A stretch of DNA of 64,000 bases, from the NCBI RefSeq assembly GCF_008704425.1, contig NZ_CP023696.1:6364501-6428500 (forward strand), in the 5' to 3' direction. This DNA is from Streptomyces fradiae ATCC 10745 = DSM 40063 (lineage in GTDB: Bacteria > Actinomycetota > Actinomycetes > Streptomycetales > Streptomycetaceae). The notes beneath the pieces were generated by a model. That model was not told the origin of the DNA. It saw only the letters and a program-made list of their open reading frames with translations, and ran no database searches. A program made the translations under genes and the position numbers. Shown here one piece after another: positions 50,109 to 58,943 of this stretch (its first letter is position 1; each line of letters opens with the position of its first letter).

Positions 50109-53009
50109 ATGACAACGGCCGGAGGACGGCGGGGACGCACCACGACCCCGCTGCTGGAACGGGAGTCCGAGCTCCTGGCCATCGAGCGCGCGCTCGACGG
50201 CCTGTGCGGCACCTCGCCGGACGGCGCCCACACGGCCCGCCAGGGCGGGGTGCTCGGATTCGCCGGGCCGCCGGGACTCGGCAAGACCACGCTCCTCGGA
50301 CTCCTGCGCGACGCCGCCCGCGAGCGCGGCTGCACGGTGCTCTCCGCCCGCGGCGGCGAACACGAGCGGCAGGTCCCCTTCCACGTGATGCGCCAGCTCG
50401 TCCAGCCGGTCTTCGCCGCCATGCCCGAGGAGGAGAGGCGGCAGATCATCGGCGACTGGTACGACATCGTCGCCCCCGCCACCGGACTCTCCGCGCCCCA
50501 CCCGGACGCCAGCCCCGACCCGCAGGGCGTCCGCGACGGACTCGACTGGGTCGTCACCAACCTCTCCGTCCGCAGCGGCCCCGTCGTCCTCATCCTCGAC
50601 GACGTCCACTGGGCCGACGCCGAATCCCTCGCCTGGCTGACCGCCTTCGCCTCCCGCGCCGGCGAACTGGGCATGCTGATCGCCGTCGCCTGCCGGCCCG
50701 ACGAACTCCCCAAGGAGGCCGTGCGGCTGCACGCCCTCGTCGCCCGCAACCGCACCCTCGCGCACGAGCTCTCCCCGCTCACCTCCGCCGCCGTCGGCCG
50801 CATCGTCCGCGACGCCCTCGGCGACGACGCCGACGAGGTGTTCTGCCGCGAGTGCTGGGCCATCACCGGCGGCAACCCGTACGAGGTCGTCGAGCTCACC
50901 GAGAAGGGCCGCGCCCGCGGCCTCGCCCCGCGCGAGGAAAGCATTCCGCACCTGCGCGACCTCGCCTCCGCGGTCAAGGGCAGCGGCCTCATAGAACGGC
51001 TCGAACAGCTCGGCCCCTCCGCCGTCCGCCTGGCCTGGGCCGCCGCGGTCATCGGCGGCGGCGGCCCCACCGGCATCGTCGGGACCGTCGCCGCGCTCGG
51101 CGACAACCTGCTCACCGACGCCGTCGAACTCCTCGACAAGGCCCGCATCCTCACCAGCCTGCCCAGCCTCAAGGGCGACCGCGTCGTCGAGTTCTACCAC
51201 CCGCTCATCGCCACCGCCGTGTACCGCTCCATCCCGCACGGTGTCCGCGTCGGCATGCACGGTGTGGCCGCCCAGGCCCTCGTGGACGAGGGTCACGGCG
51301 CCACCGCCGCGGCCCGGCACATGCTGGAGATGCACCCGGAGGGCGACCCGTGGGTGGTCCAGCAGCTCCGCCGCGCCGCCCGCGACAGCTTCTCGGCGGG
51401 CGCGCCCGAGGCGGCCCGCCGGTATCTCACCCGCGCCCTGCGCGAACCCCCGGACATCGAGGACCGCGCGCAGGTCCTCTTCGAACTCGGCTCGGCCAAC
51501 CTCCCGCACGAGCCCGCCCAGACCGTCAACCAGCTCCGCGCCGCCCTGGAGGAGCCCAAGATCGGGCCGGAGCTGCGGGAGAACGTCACCTACCGGCTGG
51601 CGCAGGCCCTCGCCCACACCGGCCGGATGCAGGAGGCCACCGGACTCCTCGACGAGGAGGCCCGCCGCACCACCAGCGCCCGGACCCGGCGGCGCATGCA
51701 GGCCGAGCAGTTCAAGTGGAACGCGGTCGACGCCGCCGACCCCGATGCGCGCGGGCGCTCCCGGCTGCTCGCCCAGTACGCCAGGCGCCTCACCGGCCGC
51801 GACCTCGCCGAACGGCGCATCCTCGGCCTGCGCGCCTGGGACGTCGTGATGCGCGGCGAGCCCGTCGCACTGGCCCTCGACCACGCCGAGCGCGCCCTGC
51901 GCGGCGGCATGAGCTGGACCGACCAGGACTTCGGCTTCGAGGTCCCGGCCGCCGCCGCGCTCACCCTGATGTACTGCGACCAGCCCGGCCGCGCCGAGGA
52001 GCTGTTCCACGACGGCATCGCCGAGTTCGAGGCCAAGGGCTGGCGCGGCGCCCACCTCTCCTTCGCGTACACCCTCCTCGGCTACATCCGCTTCCGGCGC
52101 GGACGGCTCGCCGAGGCCGAGGACTTCGTCCGCGGCGGGCTGCGGATCGCCGACCGCGTCGACCACGGCATCCCCGCCCGGCTGTACGCCGTCGGCACCC
52201 TCATCGTGACGCTCCTCGCCCGGGGCCGCGCCGACGACGCCCAGCGCATCGCCGACAGCTACCACTTCGGCGAGGAGGTCCCGAAGACCGTCGTCTACCC
52301 GGACCCGCAGGCCGTGCGCGGCAGACTGCTCCTGGCCCGCGGCCGGATCGACGAGGCGGTCCACGAGCTCACCGCGGCCGGGGACCGGCTCAGGCAGCGC
52401 GGCACGCACAACCCCGCCTGGAGCCCCTGGCAGCTCGATCTCGCCGTCGCGCTGGCCGGCAGCCGTCCCGACCGGGCACGGCACCACGCCGACGAGGCGC
52501 TCGCCCGCGCCCGGACGTTCGGCACGGCCAGCGCGATCGGCCAGGCCCTGCGCGTCCGCGCGGCGATCACCGAGCCCGCCCGCGCGATCCCGCTGCTCGC
52601 CGAGGCCGTCGACCACCTGGAGCAGTCGCCCGCCGCGTACGAGCTGGCGCGGGCGCTCGTCGACCACGGCACGGCGCTGCGCGCCGTCGGCGCCCTCGAC
52701 CAGGCCGCGCAGCAGTTGTACCGGGGCTTGGAGACGGCCGTCGCCTGCGGTGCGGAGGGCCTGGCGACCCGGGCACGCGACCAGCTCACGGCCGCGGGGC
52801 TCCGGCCCCGGCGCTCGTCCGCCACCGAGCGCGACGGCCTGACGATCCGTGAGGAGCAGACCGCGCTGCTCGCCGCCGAGGGCCTGGACAACGCCGTCAT
52901 CGCCGCCCGCCTCGGCACCGACGAGCAGGCCGTGTCGGAGCTGCTGTCCGCCGTCTTCACCAAGCTCGGCACCGACCGGCTGGGCCTGCCCCGCGCCCTC
53001 GGCCTGTAA
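50109..53009 (+). CDS. LAL-like AAA/TPR regulator with a divergent C-terminal LuxR HTH
   Basis: A 966-residue protein of the large ATP-binding LuxR type. The NTPase module is at the N-terminus: Walker A GPPGLGKTT (residues 53-61) and Walker B VVLILDDVHWAD (about 157-168), followed by helical, TPR-like repeats over residues ~400-900. The C-terminus (about 912-960) aligns with a LuxR HTH (LTIREEQTALLAAEGLDNAVIAARLGTDEQAVSELLSAVFTKLG) but has lost typical recognition-helix residues (normally TVESH/VEVHLSRVYRKLG). It may still bind DNA weakly or have become a pure signalling NTPase. LAL regulators control secondary metabolism or maltose genes elsewhere. Adjacent terpene-P450 genes are an obvious candidate target, by proximity only. 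Confidence 0.88.
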   Translation: MTTAGGRRGRTTTPLLERESELLAIERALDGLCGTSPDGAHTARQGGVLGFAGPPGLGKTTLLGLLRDAARERGCTVLSARGGEHERQVPFHVMRQLVQPVFAAMPEEERRQIIGDWYDIVAPATGLSAPHPDASPDPQGVRDGLDWVVTNLSVRSGPVVLILDDVHWADAESLAWLTAFASRAGELGMLIAVACRPDELPKEAVRLHALVARNRTLAHELSPLTSAAVGRIVRDALGDDADEVFCRECWAITGGNPYEVVELTEKGRARGLAPREESIPHLRDLASAVKGSGLIERLEQLGPSAVRLAWAAAVIGGGGPTGIVGTVAALGDNLLTDAVELLDKARILTSLPSLKGDRVVEFYHPLIATAVYRSIPHGVRVGMHGVAAQALVDEGHGATAAARHMLEMHPEGDPWVVQQLRRAARDSFSAGAPEAARRYLTRALREPPDIEDRAQVLFELGSANLPHEPAQTVNQLRAALEEPKIGPELRENVTYRLAQALAHTGRMQEATGLLDEEARRTTSARTRRRMQAEQFKWNAVDAADPDARGRSRLLAQYARRLTGRDLAERRILGLRAWDVVMRGEPVALALDHAERALRGGMSWTDQDFGFEVPAAAALTLMYCDQPGRAEELFHDGIAEFEAKGWRGAHLSFAYTLLGYIRFRRGRLAEAEDFVRGGLRIADRVDHGIPARLYAVGTLIVTLLARGRADDAQRIADSYHFGEEVPKTVVYPDPQAVRGRLLLARGRIDEAVHELTAAGDRLRQRGTHNPAWSPWQLDLAVALAGSRPDRARHHADEALARARTFGTASAIGQALRVRAAITEPARAIPLLAEAVDHLEQSPAAYELARALVDHGTALRAVGALDQAAQQLYRGLETAVACGAEGLATRARDQLTAAGLRPRRSSATERDGLTIREEQTALLAAEGLDNAVIAARLGTDEQAVSELLSAVFTKLGTDRLGLPRALGL

Positions 53010-53057
53010 CCCGCCCCCGGCCCACGGGCCCCGCCCGCCCCCGGCCCACGGGCCCCG
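53010..53057. repeat. 24-bp tandem repeat after the LAL gene
   Basis: Two perfect copies (53010-53033, 53034-53057) of a 24-bp C-rich unit start at the third base of the LAL stop codon, followed by a decayed third copy. It lies in the convergent gap before the methyltransferase gene. Confidence 0.8.
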
Positions 53058-53090
53058 CCCCGGCTCACGGGCCCCTGCCGCGGGGGCGGA

Positions 53091-53906
53091 TCAGCGGGGC
53101 GCCCGGTCGGCGTCCGGCAGCCGATGCGTGACGCGCAGCTTCGACTGGCCGTGCGGCAGCCGCTCCCAGTCCTCCATGAACCGGGCCCGGAGGCCGTGCC
53201 GGCGCGCCAGCCGCACCAGCGTCTCGGTCCGGTAGTAGAAGTCCTCCCGCAGCACCTGGTGCTCGGGGCCCTCCGTGCGGTCGTACGTGAAGTCGAAGAA
53301 CCCGCCCGGCGCGAGGACCCGACCCACGTTCGCCAGGCACTCGTCGATCACCTCCAGCGGCGAGTGCGAGAACACGCTGTGCGCGTGCACCACCGTGAAC
53401 CAGCCGTCCGGCAGGAAGTCCAGCCTCAGGTCGTCCACCGGCGTCAGGTACGGCATCCGCTCCTGGAGCCCGTACCGCACCAGCGTCCGCTTGGCCTCGA
53501 CGAGGATGTCCGGCGAGATGTCGACGCCGTAGTAGTGGCCCGGCTCCAGGTACTCGATGAACCGCCAGCCCGCCCGCAGGTTGCCGCAGCCGATCTCCAG
53601 CATCCGGTCCCCCGGTCCGAGACCGTGCCGCAGCAGGTAGTCGAACTGCATCCGGCCGATGGCCAGCCACCGCTCCCGTGACGGCCCGCCGCCCACGGCG
53701 GCCTCCGGGCTGCGTGCCGTGTCACTCGCCATCACGGCCCGGTAGTACGCCACGTGGTCGCCGCGGCTGCGCAGCCGCAGCCACAGGTCGCGCCCCGCCC
53801 GCCGCACGTACGGGACGATCCGTTCCGGATGCCGGAGCGCGTACCCGGCCTTGTACGCGGCGCGCGACCGGTCCCTGCCCGTCCCCGTGTACCCGCTTCG
53901 CGGCAT
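53091..53906 (-). CDS. Class I SAM-dependent methyltransferase
   Basis: A 271-residue methyltransferase. Motif I is MLEIGCGNLRAGWRF (about residues 102-116), motif II lies in YYGVDISPDIL, and the later LAPGGFFDFTYD strand completes the Rossmann fold. The N-terminal ~85 residues are a basic helical extension (YALRHPERIVPYVRRAGRDLWLRLRSRGDHVAYYRAVMASD). The substrate is unknown. It is convergent with the LAL gene. Confidence 0.88.
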   Translation of the reverse strand: MPRSGYTGTGRDRSRAAYKAGYALRHPERIVPYVRRAGRDLWLRLRSRGDHVAYYRAVMASDTARSPEAAVGGGPSRERWLAIGRMQFDYLLRHGLGPGDRMLEIGCGNLRAGWRFIEYLEPGHYYGVDISPDILVEAKRTLVRYGLQERMPYLTPVDDLRLDFLPDGWFTVVHAHSVFSHSPLEVIDECLANVGRVLAPGGFFDFTYDRTEGPEHQVLREDFYYRTETLVRLARRHGLRARFMEDWERLPHGQSKLRVTHRLPDADRAPR

Positions 53907-53997
53907 GAAGCCCTCCCGGATGAGACCACGACGTGCCGGACAACCGCCCGACCACCGTGCACCCGGACCGTGGCGGGCCGGGCCCGGACACGCCGCG

Positions 53998-54825
53998 CTA
54001 CGGCCTCCAGTGCCCCGGTCGCCGCAGCGTCGCCGGGATCCGCGTCGCCCCGTCGCCGCGCGCGGCCGTCAGCTGCGGCTGCGTCAGGAACAGCGCCCCC
54101 GTCAGGTCCGCGCCGGACAGGTCGGCGTCCCGCAGGTCCGCGCCGATCAGGTCCGCCTCGCGCAGGTCGGCCCCCGCCAGGTCGGCGGCGATCAGGTAGG
54201 CGCCGCGCAGGCTCGCGCCCCGCAGCTTCGCCCCGCGCAGCCGCGCCCCCATCAGGTCGGCGCCCCGGTGGTCCCTGCGGCGCCCCGGCACGGAGGCCCG
54301 TGCCAGTTCGCTGGCGCGCAGCAGCAGGGCGTTCACCTCCGCGCGCAGCGCGGGGACGTCCACGGCCAGCAGCTCCGCGGCGCCGCCGCGCGTCAGGGCG
54401 TCGATCTCGTCGTGGCGGCGGCGCAGCTCCCGGTGCACGGGCCGGGCCGCCGGCAGGTCCAGCGCCTCCGCCGCGTACCGCAGCAGCTCGTGCAGCTGCC
54501 GGACGACGGGGAACACCGCGAACATGGCGTCCGCCGAGTCGGGGGCCGACCGCCAGTCCCGGCCGCCGAAGGTCACCTGCGACACCTTCTGGCCGGCGCC
54601 GAAGCAGTCGAAGACCGTGCAGCCCTGGTAGCCGCGCTCGCGCAGCCGGGCGTGGACGCCGCAGCGGAAGTCGGCGCCCAGGTTGCCGCAGGGCGTGCCG
54701 CCGGGCTTGTCGGCGGCGAAGTCGGCGGACCGGGCGAAGGGCAGCGCCACGCAGCAGAGCGCGAAGCACGCGGCGCAGTCGGCCCGCAGGTCGGCTCGTT
54801 CGGTGTGCGGGATGCGGGCGGACAC
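53998..54825 (-). CDS. Pentapeptide-repeat protein with N-terminal cysteine-rich domain
   Basis: A 275-residue protein of two parts. Residues 189-245 contain eleven pentapeptide repeats (A(D/N)LxG type: ADLMGARLRGAKLRGASLRG ...) that should fold into a right-handed quadrilateral helix, as in DNA-gyrase-protecting proteins. The N-terminal ~85 residues hold eight cysteines (17, 20, 24, 25, 46, 55, 69, 74), with CAACFALCC at the start, suggesting a metal-binding or disulfide module; between the parts is a helical region. I do not know a function for this architecture. The GTG at 54825 has an AGGAG sequence 11 nt upstream. Confidence 0.88.
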   Translation of the reverse strand: MSARIPHTERADLRADCAACFALCCVALPFARSADFAADKPGGTPCGNLGADFRCGVHARLRERGYQGCTVFDCFGAGQKVSQVTFGGRDWRSAPDSADAMFAVFPVVRQLHELLRYAAEALDLPAARPVHRELRRRHDEIDALTRGGAAELLAVDVPALRAEVNALLLRASELARASVPGRRRDHRGADLMGARLRGAKLRGASLRGAYLIAADLAGADLREADLIGADLRDADLSGADLTGALFLTQPQLTAARGDGATRIPATLRRPGHWRP

Positions 54826-54939
54826 GTCGGGGGTTCTCCTACGGGTGGCGCGGGGCGGCCCCGGCCGGGCCGCCGGCGGGGCGGCGCGGGCGCGGGCGTA
54901 CGGTCGCCGCCCATTGTCCCCTCCCGGCCGACGGGGCCG

Positions 54940-55085
54940 GACCGTAGCCCCCGCCCCCGGCCCCTGTCCCGCCCCTGGACCCGGCCCCGGCCCCTGTCCC
55001 GCCCCCGGCCCCGGCCCCGGCCCCTGTCCCGCCCCCGGCCCCGGCCCCGGACGCGGCCCGGCGTCCCGGTCCCGGCCCCGGTCCC
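54940..55085. repeat. C-rich mini-satellite
   Basis: Irregular tandem copies of CCCCGGCCCCTGTCCCGC-type units, about 36 bp apart, fill much of the gap between the pentapeptide-repeat gene and the conservon GTPase gene. Three near-identical copies are visible. Confidence 0.75.
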
Positions 55086-55115
55086 GGCCTCGGGCGGCGC
55101 GCGGGTCGGGTCGGG

Positions 55116-55712
55116 TCAGGGGCCGGGATCGGCCGCGCGGGCCCGCGCGATGACCGTGTCGAGCAGCGCGAGCAGCACCCCGCGCACCTCGGTACGGACC
55201 CGTGCGTCGAGCAGCAGGACGGGCGTCCCCGGATCGCTCAGCCGCAGCGCGGCGCGGATCTCGTCGGCGGTGTACGGCTGCTCCCCGTGGAAGCAGTTCG
55301 CCCCGACCACGAAGGGCAGGCCGCGGCTCTCGAAGAAGTCCACGGCGGGGAAGCCGCGGTCCAGCCGCCGCGTGTCCACCAGGACGACCGCGCCGAGCGC
55401 CCCGCTCAGCAGGTCGTCCCACATGAACCAGAAGCGTTCCTGGCCCGGCGTGCCGAAGAGGTACAGGACGACCCCCGCGTCGCCCAGCGTGATCCGGCCG
55501 AAGTCCATCGCCACGGTCGTCGCGGTCTTCGCCTCGACGCCGTCGAGGTCGTCCACGCCGGCCCCGGCGGCGGTCAGCCGCTCCTCGGTGCGCAGCGGCT
55601 CGATCTCCGACACCGCCTCGACCAGGGTGGTCTTGCCCACCCCGAAGCCGCCGGCGACGAGGACCTTGACGGGGGCCGGCTCCTGGCGGGCGGCGGGGTC
55701 ATATCCGGGCAA
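55116..55712 (-). CDS. cvnD: Conservon small GTPase (CvnD-type ATP/GTP-binding protein)
   Basis: A 198-residue Ras-like P-loop protein. G1 is GGFGVGKTTL (about residues 20-29), the switch II-like GTPGQERFWF, and VVLVDTRR and VVGANCFHGE take the places of the later G-motifs; the NKxD motif is replaced by ANCF, which is typical of conservon D proteins. It probably works with the CvnA-C proteins as a heterotrimeric-G-like switch. The start is a TTG at 55712, inside the end of cvnC, and overlaps it by 14 bp; no ATG/GTG alternative exists close by. Confidence 0.9.
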   Translation of the reverse strand: MPGYDPAARQEPAPVKVLVAGGFGVGKTTLVEAVSEIEPLRTEERLTAAGAGVDDLDGVEAKTATTVAMDFGRITLGDAGVVLYLFGTPGQERFWFMWDDLLSGALGAVVLVDTRRLDRGFPAVDFFESRGLPFVVGANCFHGEQPYTADEIRAALRLSDPGTPVLLLDARVRTEVRGVLLALLDTVIARARAADPGP

Positions 55713-56067
55713 GGTTGTCCCTGATTCTCATGAGCAGGTGGACGTCGGTGGCCTCGGCCGCCTCCAGCGGCGGCCGGTGGCGGACGAGCCCGCGGTCGGC
55801 GAGCTCGCCCAGCAGGAGCGTCATCGGGGTCAGTCGCATGCCCATCCGCGCCGCGACCTCGGCGACCGCCCGCCCGTCCGGGGGCGGGCACAGCGCCAGC
55901 ACGTGCTGCCACTCGGTGGGCAGCCCGCGGTGGGTCCCGTCGCCCGGCACGGCCGCCGCCGTGATGGTCGTGTCCATGGTGAGCACGGTCCGCGGGGTGC
56001 CCGTACGGCCGTCGGTGAGGGCGTACAGCCGGGGCCTGCGGCCGGAGCGCCGCGGCGCGGCGCCCAC
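55699..56067 (-). CDS. cvnC: DUF742 protein (CvnC-type)
   Basis: A 122-residue DUF742 protein, the third conservon component. It has the family pattern RPRLYALTDGRT at the N-terminus, the helix PTEWQHVLALCPPPDGRAVAEVAARMGMRLTPMTLLLGELADRGLVRHRPP (winged-helix-like) and ends VHLLMRIRDNLARI. Its role is unknown, perhaps bridging the sensor kinase and GTPase. The GTG at 56067 abuts the cvnB stop with no gap. Confidence 0.93.
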   Translation of the reverse strand: MGAAPRRSGRRPRLYALTDGRTGTPRTVLTMDTTITAAAVPGDGTHRGLPTEWQHVLALCPPPDGRAVAEVAARMGMRLTPMTLLLGELADRGLVRHRPPLEAAEATDVHLLMRIRDNLARI

Positions 56068-56481
56068 CTACGCGCCGGTCGGCGACGAGGGCGCCTGGCC
56101 GCGTCCGGGTGTGGCCAGCCACTCGCCGAGCGCCTGCGCCGTCCGCACGGCCTCGCCGCCCAGCTCGCCCAGGCGCGCCCTGCGGGAGGTGACGACGACG
56201 AGGGTGCTGCCCTCGCCGCATCCGACGATGCACAGGTACCGGTCGTCCATCTCGACGAGCTGCCGGATCACCCGGCCGCCGTCGACCTCGCGGGACACGG
56301 CCCTCATCGTGGAGGCGATGCCGGAGGCGGCCGCGGCGATCCGTTCCGCGCTCGCGCGGTCCAGGAGGTACGCGCTGAGCTTGATTCCGTCGTTGGACAG
56401 CAGCACGGCGCCCTCGATGCCGGCGATCCTGCCGAGGTTGTTGTCCAGGACGCTGTAGATCATGTCGTTCGTCGTTGTCAT
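56068..56481 (-). CDS. cvnB: Roadblock/LC7-domain protein (CvnB-type)
   Basis: A 137-residue roadblock/MglB-like protein: LDNNLGRIAGIEGAVLLSNDGIKLSAYLLDRASAERIAAAASGIASTMRAVSREVDGGRVIRQLVEM is the family core. Such proteins are GTPase-activating or scaffold partners for small GTPases, here CvnD. The ATG at 56481 overlaps the cvnA stop by 4 bp. Confidence 0.95.
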   Translation of the reverse strand: MTTTNDMIYSVLDNNLGRIAGIEGAVLLSNDGIKLSAYLLDRASAERIAAAASGIASTMRAVSREVDGGRVIRQLVEMDDRYLCIVGCGEGSTLVVVTSRRARLGELGGEAVRTAQALGEWLATPGRGQAPSSPTGA

Positions 56482-58943
56482 GGCTGTTCCCGTCGGAGTT
56501 CCGCTTCCACTTTCCTGGTCCCGTCCTCGTAGTCCGCCCAGGCGTCCGCGACCTCCTCGGGGGTCGCCTCCGCGCGGTCGCGCCGGCCGGCTCCGGGGTC
56601 CGGCCCGCTCCCGCCGCCGCGCTCCGCCGCCGGGGGCGGGACGCGCAGTTGTGCGGCGAGGTGCGTCTGGGGTACGCGCTCCGGCAGCGGCGGACGGTCT
56701 CCGCCGCCCGGCCTCGCCCCGCCGGGCGGCGTGCGCACGGGGAGGGCGGCGGCGGTGCGCGGCACGGACGCCGCCGGCGCCGCGTCCCGGACCGGCCCGG
56801 AGCCGTCCCGTGCCGGACCTCCCGGCGGCGCGTCCGCGTCCTCCGTGGGCGTGTCCGCGTCCCGGGCCGTGCTCCCGTCCGCGCCCTCGGCCCCCGTACC
56901 GGCCCAGGCACCGCCCTCGGCTCCGGTACCGGCCGCCGCACCGGCCGTGGTGCCCGTCCCGCGCCGCTCCGCGCCGGGCGAGGGCCGCGCACCCGCCTCG
57001 GACGGCACGAGCAGCCGCTCCGGGAGGACCACCACGGCGGACGTGCCGCCGTACACCGAGCGGCGCAGCGTCACGGTGGCGCCGAGCTGGTCGGCCAGGT
57101 GACCGACCACGAAGAGGCCCAGCCGGTGCGCCTCCTCCGCGAGGACCGCGTACGGCGGCGCCGAGTGCAGGCGGGCGTTCATCTCCGCGTACCGCTCCGG
57201 GCCGACGCGCGGCCCCCGGTCCTCGACCTCCACGGTCAGCCCGTCCGCGACCAGCTCGGCGCGGACCGTCACCCGCGCCCGCGGCGGCGAGAAGCGGGTG
57301 GCGTTGTCCAGCAGCTCGGCCAGCAGGTGGCTGACCTGGCTGATGGCGTGGGCCCGCACGCTGATCTCGTCCAGCGCCTGGCGGTCGATCCGCCGGAACT
57401 CCTCCACCTCCGCCGCCGCCTCGCGCAGCAGGTCGGCGACGCGCATCGGCTCGGTGTGCGGGTCGGGCACCTCGCCGCCCGCGAGGATCAGCAGGTTCTC
57501 GATCTGGCGCCGCATGCCGACGGTGAGCTGGTCCGCCCTCATCAGCCGGGCCAGCAGCTCCTCGTCGGCGCCGAAGGCGTCCTGGAGCTCCTCCGTCAGG
57601 GCGAGCTGACGGCTGACCAGGTTGCCCGTGCGGGAGGCGATGCCCGCGGCGAAGGTGCCGAAGCCGTGCCGCTCCGCCGCCAGTTCGCGGTGCCCGGCCA
57701 CGGAGACGGCGACGGCCCGCGCGAACGCGTCGCTGATCCGCCCGACCTCGTCCCGGTCGCCGCGCACGGACGGCAGCGCGGTCTCGTCGACGGGCCGCCC
57801 GTCGCGCAGCCGGGCCACCACGTCGGGCAGGGTCCGCTCGGCCACCGTCACGGTGCGGTCGTGCAGCAGCCGCAGCCTGCGCAGCACCGAGCGGGTGGCG
57901 AGCACGACGACGCCGACGACCGTCAGCAGGGCGGCGCCGCTGACCGCGATGAGCCGGGTCACCTCGGCCTCCAGCGCGGCGGCCTTCTCGTCGCCGTGGT
58001 CGAGCAGGCCGCGCAGGCGCGAGGTGTTCAGCTCCTCGACCCGGGTGCCCCAGGCGGCGGCGGCCGTGGGCCAGGCGGCGACCTCGCGGGGCAGCCGGAC
58101 CCCGGACCGCAGGCCGGCGTGGTCGGACACGACGTGGTTCTCCACGCGGGTCTTCGTCTGCCAGGCCGACGAGCCCACGAGCCGCGCGTACCGCTCCGCG
58201 TCGCCGGGCGGCAGGTACGGCACGATCCACCGGTCGTACAGGTACCGGTGCGCGCCCACGAGGTTGACGAACTCGCCGAACCGCGGGGCGGACAGCTCCC
58301 GCGACGGTCCGGCCAGCGCGATCGCGGTGTTCTGCTGGGCCAGCATCTCCGCGGCCGAGTACAGGGCGATGACGACCTGGTTCTCCTGGCCCAGCTCGCC
58401 GTCCCGGGTGTGGCTGAAGACGTCCTGGTAGAAGCGGATCATCTGGCCGATCAGATGGGTGTAGTAGGCGACCGTGGACTCCGGTCCGCCCGTGCGGGCG
58501 TCCGTCCGCTCGCGCCGGTCCGCCAGTTCGCCGAGGCCGTCCAGGACCTCCCGCAGCCGCCGGTCGGCCTCCTCGGTGCCGGCGCCCCCGCCCGCGGCGG
58601 CCCGGCGGAAGACGGCCGCCGCCCGGTCCGACGCCGTCCGCCGGGCGGCGAGCTCCTCGCCGGGCTCGGACGGCTCCGCCCAGTACGCGGCGGTGGCGGT
58701 GCGCTCCGCCTGCAAGGCCGTCATCAGCCCGTACAGGGGTACGCCGACGCGCTCGCCGACGGCCACGTCGGCGCGCAGGTGCGCCGACTGCTCCAGCAGC
58801 CGGCCGGAGGTCACGGCGACCTGACCGGCCATCGCAACCGTCGGGACGACGGCGAGCAGGACGAGCAGGGTGCGCAGGCGCACGGTGCGCCGCCGACGGC
58901 GGGTCGACGGGCCTCGCGCGGCCGGGGGTTCCATGGCGGACAT
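56478..58943 (-). CDS. cvnA: Nitrate/nitrite-sensing-type sensor histidine kinase (CvnA)
   Basis: An 821-residue conservon sensor kinase. TM1 (LRTLLVLLAVVPTVAMAGQVAV) at residues ~23-45 and TM2 (LIAVSGAALLTVVGVVVLATRSVL) at ~330-353 enclose an extracytoplasmic NIT-type helical sensor. A HAMP-like region is followed by a helical dimerisation segment, the N-box (LLAELLDNATRFSPP), a G1 region (VEVEDRGPRVG) and later HRLGLFVVGHLADQLGATVTL. The last ~170 residues are low-complexity Pro/Ala/Gly-rich. It heads cvnABCD, a system thought to couple membrane signals to a small GTPase. No response regulator or trailing P450 gene (as in some conservons) is present. Confidence 0.93.
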   Translation of the reverse strand: MSAMEPPAARGPSTRRRRRTVRLRTLLVLLAVVPTVAMAGQVAVTSGRLLEQSAHLRADVAVGERVGVPLYGLMTALQAERTATAAYWAEPSEPGEELAARRTASDRAAAVFRRAAAGGGAGTEEADRRLREVLDGLGELADRRERTDARTGGPESTVAYYTHLIGQMIRFYQDVFSHTRDGELGQENQVVIALYSAAEMLAQQNTAIALAGPSRELSAPRFGEFVNLVGAHRYLYDRWIVPYLPPGDAERYARLVGSSAWQTKTRVENHVVSDHAGLRSGVRLPREVAAWPTAAAAWGTRVEELNTSRLRGLLDHGDEKAAALEAEVTRLIAVSGAALLTVVGVVVLATRSVLRRLRLLHDRTVTVAERTLPDVVARLRDGRPVDETALPSVRGDRDEVGRISDAFARAVAVSVAGHRELAAERHGFGTFAAGIASRTGNLVSRQLALTEELQDAFGADEELLARLMRADQLTVGMRRQIENLLILAGGEVPDPHTEPMRVADLLREAAAEVEEFRRIDRQALDEISVRAHAISQVSHLLAELLDNATRFSPPRARVTVRAELVADGLTVEVEDRGPRVGPERYAEMNARLHSAPPYAVLAEEAHRLGLFVVGHLADQLGATVTLRRSVYGGTSAVVVLPERLLVPSEAGARPSPGAERRGTGTTAGAAAGTGAEGGAWAGTGAEGADGSTARDADTPTEDADAPPGGPARDGSGPVRDAAPAASVPRTAAALPVRTPPGGARPGGGDRPPLPERVPQTHLAAQLRVPPPAAERGGGSGPDPGAGRRDRAEATPEEVADAWADYEDGTRKVEAELRREQP

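Noticed and set aside
47199..52667. A 1822-codon open frame on the minus strand across the terpene synthase, P450 and LAL genes
   Set aside because: It is antisense to three well-supported genes with catalytic motifs, and its product is biased Gly/Val/Asp/Arg; such long frames are common shadows in very GC-rich genomes.
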